From Dromaius novaehollandiae (taxonomy: Eukaryota; Chordata; Aves; Casuariiformes; Dromaiidae), in the NCBI RefSeq assembly GCF_036370855.1, contig NC_088132.1, forward strand, positions 62,596,841 through 62,660,840: DNA of 64,000 nucleotides. Reading direction: 5' to 3'. The notes below the pieces were generated by a model that did not search any database, had not been told where the DNA came from, and saw nothing but the letters and a program-made list of their open reading frames with translations. Positions within the stretch are counted from its first letter, which is position 1, and the number at the start of each line of letters is the position of its first letter. The translations under genes and the position numbers were made by a program. Of this stretch, positions 54,186 to 64,000 are shown piece by piece.

Positions 54186-55044
54186 TGTTATTTAATCTTC
54201 CCACCAAATACCAGCACTCAAGAAAGAACAGACAGGACGCCCAAATTTGGGAGCCATCTGAACAAGGTGTTTTCAAAATACAATTCCCTAGTAAACACTG
54301 CTTCTTATTTTAGGGGAGACCAAGCCTCCGACTTTTTTCCCTAGGTATCCTTGCATATCTTGGCTCTGATCATCTCTAAAACATGCAGTTGTTATATGCT
54401 TACACAACTTTATTATGGCATCTCAGAGTAATGCTATAATATTCCCATGCTATAGCTTTACTCTACTTTTGAACATTATTGAACCAGTCTTTTTAAATAT
54501 TTTGCTTATGCCATAGGTGCTTCACAACTTCAGTTACTCTTTCTCTGCATTATATAGCCTTTTCACATATATGTGTATGATGTCATTCAGAACTACATTT
54601 CCATCTTATCATCAGCAAGTGTACAGAGCATGTTTTTCCCCTGTGCAGACAATCCCCATGTTAAAGGCTCTTTTAGCTCTGCTACTGGCCCAGCTTATAC
54701 AAGGCAGGATTAAAACTAGTGGACCTCTGAAAGAATGTATTTACTGTTCTTTCCATGTGCTCATTCTTCTGTGGCCTTCCAAGCTTCACTAATATCAGAG
54801 TTAGAGCCCTACAAAATTGCTCCAGATCATTTCTGAACAAGTTTGTTGGTACAGCTATAACAAATTTCACATGGTCTAATCACCAGCCATATTAGGGCAA
54901 AGTTAATGCTGCTCTTGCCTTTTTTCATCCTCAGAAATTTGTGTTTTGCTGGATTTAAGAAGAACAGAAGATGCTAGTTGGGATTTTTATTCTGTTAACC
55001 AGCTTTTTTGTTGATTTGGGGATTTGCAGGAAAAATGAAGGGGT
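54186..55044. other. Unidentified AT-rich segment separating two parts of one CR1 copy
   Basis: In the CR1 consensus the flanking parts are only about 100 bases apart, yet here about 860 bases intervene. The segment has no family I can name, no clear terminal repeats, and only short chance reading frames (91 codons at most). It could be a later insertion into the CR1, or the two CR1 pieces may be separate copies. Confidence 0.35.
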
Positions 55045-55705
55045 GCAGAGGTAACAGTGGTATCAAAGGTAACAGTGAATGAACTCTTGGATATGGTGCT
55101 GTGGTCAAAAAGCCTCATGTAGTTCTTGGCTATACAAAGAGAAACCTCTAGAAACTACAAAGACAATTAGTTCTATGTTTGGCACTGAAACAGTTTTTGT
55201 TGGAATACTTTGTCCAGTTCTAGGATTTAAGAAGTGTGTTGGTAGACAGAAAAGGTTCAGAGAAGAGCCAGAAAAATAACTGATTCATGTGGCATAGCGT
55301 GAAGGATGGAAGGAAGTTTTTCTGTTTGGTATATCAAAAAAAAAGTGTATTGACTGCAGTCCAAAAGTATCTGCAATGAAATAGAAACTTGACAGCTGGC
55401 TTTCAGTCTAGCTGACAAAGACATAACAGGATTCAATTGCTGGGTGTTGAAGCTGAACAAAGTCAGACTGGAGTTGAGTGGTACAGTTTTTCCTAAATGA
55501 TGAGTAGTTAACCATTGGAACAGTTTGCTGAGAATTATAATGGATTTTCTGCCTCTGGTGGCTTTAACCTCAAGAAATGTCCATCTTAAAAGACATATTC
55601 TAGCTGAGCTCAGAAATAATCCAGGAAATCTCTATGACTTCTATGACGAAACAGATCAGCCCAGATGTTCACAGAGGATATTCTAGCCCTATCTGTGATG
55701 TGGAT
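55045..55705 (+). mobile_element. CR1-family LINE fragment, part 2 (3' region to the element's end)
   Basis: Sense-strand CR1 3' region. Diagnostic pieces occur in order: TGGTGCTGTGGTCAAAAAGC, TGTTTGGCACTG, GGAATACTTTGTCCAGTTCT, GGTTCAGAGAAGAGCCAGAA, TTGAAGCTGAACAAAGTCAG, TTAACCATTGGAACAGTTTG, and a degenerate end near 55700 (GATCAGCCCAGATG...). It continues the copy begun at about 53950, from which it is separated by roughly 860 bases. The sequence is heavily diverged with no intact reading frame. It resembles the ancient CR1/L3-like subfamilies shared by birds, turtles and crocodilians. Confidence 0.78.
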
Positions 55706-58203
55706 CCAACAAGGCATTTTTGGTTCTTCCTTCAACTCTGCTGTAGGCTTACTTCAGTTTTCTACCTATGAATGCTAACAGTTGTACCGTAGCTTTCATG
55801 CAGCTGCAGCAGTCTAAGAAAGGGCATAATCATCAATGTAAATGGTATAGTACAGCAAGGGAGCCAGACTGCAGAAAAGCTTGTCCCAAAGATGTACACA
55901 GAAGCCAGCCAGCCACACATGGAATTTTAGCACTTCTTTTTCCTGCCTTTTCCCGTTTCTGAGCAACAATCTTGTGAATTAATAATGCATCTGGTGGTTC
56001 CATGCTGTATATAAGCTTGTGGCCATATACAGAAGGTAGTATACTGTTTTGGATTAACAGTACTAGCTCAGGTATCAACTACTGTATTCCTGCATGATTT
56101 TAAATGCACCAAGGAAACATATAGACACCTGATCTTTTGAGTTGCCCAAAATTCACAACTTGAGTTTGGACTCTTGTTTACAAAGTAATATTTAGTCCTT
56201 CAAATAAAATGTACAAATGTAAAATTAGTAACATTTGCTTATCTTTATTTACAACAACCCATTTTGCTCTTTGTACATAGAAAACTAAAACTGTATCATT
56301 GCTTAGCTGAAAATTTCCTTTCTCCAAGCAATAACAAATGCAAAGATCCCTTACAATGGTTATTTCAGCCCTCTTGCAGCTTGGGGCAAAACCACATTGG
56401 CAGAAGGACAATATCCTGTCTCTGATGGCTATGAAGCCTCTCTGAACTCGACCTGAATATGAACTTATACAAAAGGGACCTCTGTGCAGTGACAGGAACT
56501 TGAAAACAGAATACGATTACATAAGACATTTAAAATAAGTTGGGAAGCATGTTTGAATGAGATCAGCATTCCAAGTAGTCCCTAAGAAGAATTGGATATT
56601 TGTATCTCTGTTCACAGTCATTTTTTTTTTCTTATGACTGATCATCTGAATTTTCTAATAAGCTTCCTCCAAGCTGAGACCTTGTACCTGATAGCAGTCC
56701 TTCTTACCAGTCTTTTGGGGCAAAGTTGGCCTTGGCACCCTGCACACATCTCCTAAACTTTAAATGCTTTCATACTGGGTTTAGGAGATTTGTATAGGAT
56801 ATCAAGGGATGTGTTAAAAGAATTGCATCACAGAAGGGCCCCTGTGTTCTCCTGTACAGTGCTGAAGAAGCTAATAAATTGAAGGGTCTTAAGAAGTCAA
56901 CAGAAAGAAGAGTGCCAGTAGTTTCCTGAAGGTGGTAGGTAGCATTGGTCACATGGTCGTTGACCATAAAGGAACTGCACTGACTGCTGCCTTTGGTAGG
57001 AGTAGCTCCAGTGCTTAGTCTGTATTCAGTTGAAGTATATTTCCAGCTAGGCTGCCAAATAGAGTCACATTTACCAATAAGGAGACTCTTCATTCACTTT
57101 GAAGGGTAGCTTTTCTCTGTGATGTTCTCATCAGACTGCCTTGTGTGTTCTTTGTAGTTTGACTGGTCATTGATATGTCACTACCTCCTCATCCATTGAG
57201 GAATCAGATAGCTGGTTGATTATACTTAAAAAATAAAATACTCTGGAAATCTACAGGTAAGCAGAGCATCTGATTTCTAGTTAGGTCTTATAATAGAGGC
57301 CTGAATCTCAGGTGGTTTCAGGTCTCATGGTTCCATGGCTGGGGAACTCTAGTTTCGGATTTTGTGCTTCTAAGAATCATCTTTAACTTTGGATCTTTGG
57401 GGTCCCCTCTGCGGTACAGACTCTGCCCAGCAACTCTCACTGATGCAGGAAGCTCAGAGTACAACTGTCCTGAAACCAGGGCTTAGCCTCTCAAGCTTCC
57501 AGTTGATTTTGCCTTCTCACCTCTCATGCTGTAGTTTTGTCTTGCAGCAAAGTCACAAGAACAGATCTTGCAAAGCAGCTTCTTACATGCACTCACTCAG
57601 CACAGCATTTGCTGGAGTACACAAAACTATACCTGACCATAATTTCCTCCTTTCTTGTAATTATCTGAAGAAACAAATTTTGATCTGTGTCTGTGAGGAG
57701 ATGAGGCAAAACCTTCTCCATCCTCCTTTCCCCAGTTTTGATCTCTGTCTTTGAAGGAGGTCTCTTTTCTGAAAGAGCCCAAGTCTTTTGAAAGAAGATT
57801 CAGCATCTTGTCTGCTACTTCTGATGAGATTTTCCCAGGATATGCACCAAGTTTATGTCAGAGTGCTGCAACAACAGTCAATTGTTTGTTGGTACTAGTA
57901 GCAATCCAATTGCTCTAGCAGGCTGAAAGTGTTCCTGGTTGAGATATTCTTGAAGGCTGTTTCAGCTTCATAGATACCATCTTGCTTCTGCTACAAAATG
58001 GAGAGTCTAAGCTGCACTTTAAATTACAATGAAATCATATCCACAAACTGGCAGTCTTTCCCCAGACTATCACACCTTGCTTTTAACATATGGGCTGACT
58101 GACACAATCAGATCAAATGATTTTCCAGTCCTTTTGCTGTATCTGCTAGGCAGCATTTCTCATTTAAGATTCCTGTAGTGAGACTGTATCTCCAACGATA
58201 GCT

Positions 58204-58282
58204 CAGATTCTCATCTGGTGTAAATTATCATAGTTCCAGTCAACTTCAATGGATTTGATAATTTATACCAGCTGAGGTTCTG
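58204..58282. repeat. Ancient palindromic (MITE-like) repeat
   Basis: Two 27-base arms (58204-58230 and 58256-58282) are inverted copies differing at four positions, separated by a 25-base loop with CAACTTCAATGG. The arms carry CTGGTGTAAATT and AATTTATACCAGCTGAGG. This closely resembles a palindromic repeat common in reptile and bird genomes (GGTGTAAAT ... TTTACACCAGCTGAGGATCTG). I recall that family but not its database name. Confidence 0.65.
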
Positions 58283-61200
58283 CATTTGAAAACCCTGTAA
58301 TAAAAAGCAGCTGCTATTATAACTAACCTGAAAAATGATAAGTGCCTAGTATGTGCCTGAATCTAGCTATCTTAATAGCTATTACTCATCTGCCAGCAGA
58401 CCACTGCATACTAGAGAATTAGAGTCCTCTGCCCTGTGTCCTGGTAACGCACATTGTGTCCTGTATTTTATCAAAAATGAAAGTTGAACAGAGATTACCA
58501 TAGTCCTTGACAGCAACTTTGCCGGGAGACCCAAAAAGCCAACGTTCCTTTGGCGAAGCCCATGAGTTTGGCTCTGCTAGAAGCTAGTCATATCTTCATA
58601 CTGACCATGAATATTGCACATTGTAATATATGATATTTTAGAGCAGCAACTTAGCTTTATCACTTTAATGAGTTTTACTTTTTATTTCTATATTTATCTT
58701 CAAGCCAGATGAACATTACTCAATATTTAGTATCCATTTGAACTTGTAAAGAATATCAACTATCTATATCAAGAATATGGTAAGAATTTGTAAAATATTT
58801 TTAGAAAACATGATCTCTGACCTATTCCAGTGTGTGATACTGCCAGTAAAGTGTCTGTCACTGTATGTTTGAAGAGAATGTGTTGTCTTTATTTATAGTT
58901 CCTGATTTACTGGAGTATGTTATGCAGTTTTGCCTGTAAAAACTATTTGTACCATAAAGCATGAAACTGTTTTCACAGTTACTTTAAAATTTATATACAG
59001 TTGTCCTCTTTCTTTTAGTAACAACAGCACATAGATCTAAACAGCCCCCTGTCTATAAATCACATTCAGGCCTGCTCCAGGCAGGCTCTTTGACTGCTGC
59101 TCAGTGGGGACACCTTTAGTGAATGACAGACGTTTCCGTCCATGCTCAAAAACCCTCCTCAGTAGGTCAGTGAGAAAGAAAAGGTGCGTTCCAACTTGTT
59201 CCTCAGAAATCACTGGTCTGACTGTCCTTACATTTTGCAAAGACTTTACATCCATCTCGACCCAAAGGTATACCAGGATACTTTTCCTGGTATGCATGAG
59301 TTGAAGCATTGATAGATAACAAAATACTGGATTATAGGAAATGAGCTTTTCTATTCTTTTCCTGCTACCCAAAGGTCATCTTCTACATCTCTAGAGCTTC
59401 ATGTTTCCTCTGCTATCATCCCTTCTCCATACTACCCTAAGACATAGTTTAAGAAATCTCTAGCTAGCACTAAGCCCTAAAACCCCCATTTATGGTATTG
59501 TTAGGTGTATGTGTGGGGGGAGCATTTTTGCTTTTTCCTCCTTAATCAAATTCACTTAGAAATGTGTAAACAAGTATGAGTTATGACTCACCAATTCAAA
59601 GAAACTAGCTGTTTACTTAGAGTGTTTACAATCCTAAACTGTAGGAGGTATTTTGATAGTACATGTCAGGTCCTACTACAGTAGAAGGGCCTTGATTAAG
59701 GGATCCTGGGTTAGTTGCTTTAGATAGCAGCTGTAGCAGCGTCACCCAGGAGAGCCTGGTACATGCAAAAGAAACACATTTGCCCTTCACAAGCCTTTTG
59801 GAGGTGCAAACGTAAGCATGACAAAAATGACCCTGCTGACCTTAGGTAAACAAACTCCACTAAGCACAGGAAAAGTGTCCTTATCTTTAGGTTGGTGGCA
59901 ACTCTTCAGCAAGAACCTCCCCAAACTTTGCTTTTTTCGCCTTTTCCCTGCCTCCCAGTGCCTTTACCCTTGACTACTGTCCCCTTTTGGGTGACTCCTT
60001 CATCTTACTGCAGAGGGAAGATGTCTGCTACCTCTGCCAAACTGCAGCTGCTTTTCAGCTCTTACATTCCTCACTCTTCTGTGAGGCTCACTGCTGTCAT
60101 TCTGATCCCACTTAGGGGGCTGTGTATGAACTAATCACAGAGGGCAAGAGAAAGGGGAACAAATGCATGGAGAATATCACCTCAGTGAGTCTGCAGTAAG
60201 CCTGAGGTGTGTTTGAACTAGCCTGATAATCTTCTTCCCTTGGGAATATTTTATATAAACTCAGAGGAAATAATCAGAAGTACAGTTATTTTTACATTTA
60301 GGGTTTACAGTTTGTAAACATACTAAATATTTTGTTTATGCAACATGTATGTTTGAGTATAGAGGAATATTTCTTCTACATGTGCTCCATAATATGCTGC
60401 TTACTTTTTACAATACTACTATAGATAGATAAATGGTGTATGTTATGTGTTGGACATAAATATGGCAGCACTTGCATTATCTGACATGCTGGCAAATTGA
60501 TTTGAATTTATTTGCAGCTAACTAAATTGCCATATGCAAAAACTGATCTTAATTATGGATATTAAATTTTGTAGGATTCCTGTATTTGGCAGAATAAATA
60601 GACATCTTCTTATGGCAGACAAGGGTTTGGATGATAAAATATAAAATGAGATGCAGTACCCTCAACTTCAAGTCAAGTGAAGTTATCTTCACACATTTAC
60701 TTGAACACCTCTCCATGTAATTATAAGAGGCACTGAAATAGCCATTCCACCCAGCTGCACATAGAAAAATTAAAACAATGTCCTTTTAAATTTTATAAAT
60801 AGCAAATGTATTAGAAATAAGAGGACTGACTGTTAATTAATGTGTCCCTCTACTGTGAATTATCATACACTAAGGGCACCAACTCTCGTTTTCTTTTGGT
60901 TCAAATTGTGCCAACTCTGCATTCAAGGGATATTCACAGTCCTGAAGAAGTACAGACATGGTTTCATCTGAGTGATAACTACTCAAGGGGAACAGCAATG
61001 CAGCCCTCACCTTGGCAGCTGGGGAGGAAAGGGCCTGTTCTCCAGCAGTCTTCAGCAGGGGGGAGGGTGTAAGTCAGTACCAGCTCCTCCCACACAGCTA
61101 GTTTTGCAGTCAGTCCTTCTTTTTTTAAAAAAAATGTATTAGCTGGGGTGTAATCAAATGCTTCACTATTCCCATCAAAAGTTTTATAAAAACTGCCAAA

Positions 61201-63122
61201 GCCTTTTTACTAAGATGAACTGTGTGAGATTTTACTCTGATCTGGATCTCTTTCAGGCCAGTAGTGGAAATACAACACACAAACCTGGAAAGGGCAAGCT
61301 GGCAGCAAGGGTCTTGGGTCAGCTGCAAGTCAGGAGGACAGAACAGATCCCTGGCCCATCTTTCTACTTTTCTTCCTTTCCTGAATCAATTCTGTCATGT
61401 GTCTCTACATGTCAGCTGATTTACTTGATTTTTGTTATTCCTCTTTGCCACCTGATGTCCTTCTCTGCCCAGTCTCCCTTCCACAACTATGGAGCCTTAT
61501 TCCTACCCTCTTCTATTGCTCTAATTTCATGTCAGCACTAGCTTATGCTGCCTTTAAAAAGTAGAGAAATAACAACCTAAGCAAAACCACGATCTTACTA
61601 TTCGTGCTTTCCTTGTCATCCTGCTTTTCTTTGTTCTGGCATACTCCATTTAATCTTGGGCTAGCCTACAAAGTTTGTTGACTATGTTTTGTCAGCCATG
61701 CTCACCACTGCTGTTGGAACAGTTACATTTAGAGTCTAGAATAACACCATTTGCCTCAGTGACATTAGATCTCATGTATGAATACTCACCTCACCTCTGC
61801 TAGTTTGAGCAGTCCCTAACACCAGCTCTGAATGTCCTTGTCTTTTTGGTCAAAGGTTTAAAACTCAGAGGGGCTTAAATTCAAGTTGATCCTTCTCTCC
61901 TTTAAGTAGCAGTGTCATCTGAAAAAAATGTGTAGGTCCTGTCAACCTGAGACTGGTATGTGAACATCAAGCAGCAAGACTTGGGCACTGCCTTATCAGT
62001 GAGGAGTAAAGAGCAAATCAAATCAGCTTCACAAGACCATAGCAACTATAATATCTCTGACCAGGCCTATTGTTGTGTATCCAGTAGAACACGCAATCCA
62101 ATGCTTTCTTCATCCTCACATCCAGCTGCCATCAAAAACGTACACTGTATGACCCAAAATGTTGTCACTGCAGCTAAGGTCAGGCATGATGTGACATAAG
62201 AGCTACCTTATAATACAAAACTGAGTTTCACTGAGTAATTGATATTGTAGGAAAACAATTAGCTGATATAAAAAAGATTTGGCTCATGGCAGGTTGTTAT
62301 GCTTATTTCTAAGTAATACATAGTATCTGGTATACTGTAGGTACATAGTATATCTACCTATCCAGTACCAGACACAGCATGGGAAATGCAGACAAGCTAC
62401 TCATAAGAGAAATGCATCCATCAGATAGTGGAGCTTTGGTACAGTAGCATGGACCTTTATACAAAATGAGAACATTCACAGCTTTCTTTATATACACATG
62501 AGAATGCTCTCATCACTCATAAAAGTTCAAACATTTTAGAAATCCTACTAAGCTCTCTGCTTTAGAAGCAAAGAGCTCTCTGCTCCCTCTCACTTTGTGG
62601 AAGTGAACTCCAACTGCTAAAACCTCTCTTTCATATATAGCATGTATTTCCCTTAGTAAGTTTTCTATTTGTTGCCTTTTTGGTTTCACAATGTGCTTCC
62701 TCCTTCTTGTATCATGAAATAGTAAATGAAAGAGGCTCACTTCTCTCCTCTGTAATTTTTTTATACAGTACACACTGAATTGTTTTCTCTCTCTTCATAC
62801 ACAAGCATTGGACTCTAGTAATTTCTAGGACCCCTATATTTCTATCAGGCTTTTTAATCTTGGTTGATAGATTTTGTTTTTACATTTTTACTTTAAAATG
62901 GGTAAAAAGATAATTGAGCATATTATTTCAGGTGAGGACACTCCTACTCAGAGAAGAGCATAAAGCCTTCCACACATAATCTGATCAACACACTTACAGC
63001 TAGCTCTTATCTAGAGAGCTGGTTTTATTATTAGGATCCACCTGACTTCAAGCAGGCACAATTAAAGAGCATAACAGGAGAAATCAAGCTGAACTGACCT
63101 ATATACTGATTCTTTTATTAAT

Positions 63123-63209
63123 TTGAAAGTATACTTTCAATTATTAAAAATAATTAGTGTGAGAACAGCAGAATAAATAACATATTACGCACATTCAAAT
63201 CATTTGAAT
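63123..63209. repeat. Pair of short perfect palindromes
   Basis: TTGAAAGTATACTTTCAA (63123-63140) is a perfect 18-bp palindrome. ATTCAAAT-C-ATTTGAAT (63193-63209) is a second with a one-base centre. Both are in AT-rich upstream DNA where short palindromes arise easily. Confidence 0.6.
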
Positions 63210-64000
63210 TGTTAAATGTTTTCTGTAGAAAGTCATAACTGGCTAAAACATTCTAGCATACAAGAATGCAAGGACTGACTTTTCCGTTATTGATAACACT
63301 TCTTTTTTTCCTCATAATACAACAGATTTGTATGCACATGTAAATTTGTGTAGTTGTACTGTTCCTTGCTAACATTTAGCAATGCATACATATACATCTG
63401 AAACAGTATAATAACTGAACACATTTTGTAGAGGTAACAGTATTTCATTTGAATTTAAATGTCTTGTTTTGAATAAGCAGTTATATTATGGAGCTAAATC
63501 AGTCAGCCTAACAACAAAGGGCAGTATGCTGATGAATTATGTATGTTATCTGCATTTTCTGCCTGCTGATAATTGACAGGTATCATGGCACCTTCTACAA
63601 ACTTCCTGTAATTATATGCCACATATCAAACACTGACTTATGTGTAATGGTCCCCACACACACACACAAAATGTTTTTATGTTTTATTTAGAGCTTAAAG
63701 CATTTTTAAATTTTATGTTTCTCTCACTCTGATTTCCAAGCTGTTTTGCCACTCAACCCATTCAACAATGTTAAATTAATGAGATTTCTTCAGCATTAGT
63801 TTATTAGAGTCACTCATTCAAGCTTTGTTACATACTTTTTATTTGTTTTATTTAAAAACATTTAGTAAGGATAAACCAAAGAAAAATTTCCTTTTAATTG
63901 TTTAAGAGAACTAACTTGCCATTTCAAGACTTGTAGTAAAATAGATGGCTCAGCCATGCTATCAAGTTCCTGTCTTTAATGACAGATATATTTTAAACAT

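Larger units (their letters stand above)
55706..64000. other. Upstream intergenic DNA without recognised genes
   Basis: AT-rich sequence holding the palindromic repeat at 58.2 kb and two pyrimidine-rich stretches (about 59.9-60.1 and 61.37-61.65 kb). The stretch 63.2-63.65 kb has dense homeobox/POU-like words and few homopolymers, resembling conserved noncoding DNA. No coding exon or RNA gene was recognised. Confidence 0.5.

Noticed and set aside
62513..62773. 86-codon minus-strand frame rich in Arg/Lys/Glu
   Set aside because: It resembles a helical peptide but no family was recognised, and its length is within chance expectation.
43351..64000. SMIM15 (upstream neighbour of ZSWIM6 in human)
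   Set aside because: No frame resembling this small single-exon protein was found on either strand.

Overview
This window looks like vertebrate nuclear DNA, most likely from a bird (a non-avian reptile is the main alternative). It is mostly AT-rich, gene-poor sequence interrupted by one CpG island of about 3 kb. I see few interspersed repeats, and the only family I can name is a CR1-type LINE. There are no Alu, B1 or L1 stretches. I cannot name the species.

The only protein-coding exon I can defend is the first exon of ZSWIM6 (zinc finger SWIM-type containing 6) on the minus strand. It encodes 171 complete codons from MAERGQ to DNVLQV and ends in a consensus GTGAGT donor in phase 1. The other exons, including the one carrying the SWIM zinc finger, are not in the window. 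Positions 1-41735 are therefore read as part of a very long intron 1 that runs off the left edge. Positions from about 43.35 kb rightwards are read as DNA upstream of the gene.

Layout: 1-40.38 kb, AT-rich intron with microsatellites, short hairpins and three unexpected CpG-dense patches (about 1.79-1.99, 7.2-7.62 and 8.2-8.35 kb). The 7.2-7.62 kb patch has a perfect CRE and a GGC-rich run and looks like a promoter in its own right. 40.38-43.35 kb is the ZSWIM6 CpG island with exon 1, the 5' UTR and promoter, and signs of a possible divergent plus-strand transcript: an octamer followed by a TATA-like box, then consensus splice donors. 43.35-64 kb is upstream DNA with a ZNF143/THAP11-like motif, a CTCF-like motif, a CR1 copy in two pieces separated by about 860 bp, and an ancient palindromic repeat.

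Most open reading frames outside exon 1 are chance frames in AT-rich DNA or frames kept open by GC richness. I found no bacterial, viral, tRNA, rRNA or CRISPR features. Nothing here is clearly a new biological system. The best leads are the intronic CpG island with an adjacent 24-nt exon-like segment, and the putative divergent transcript.
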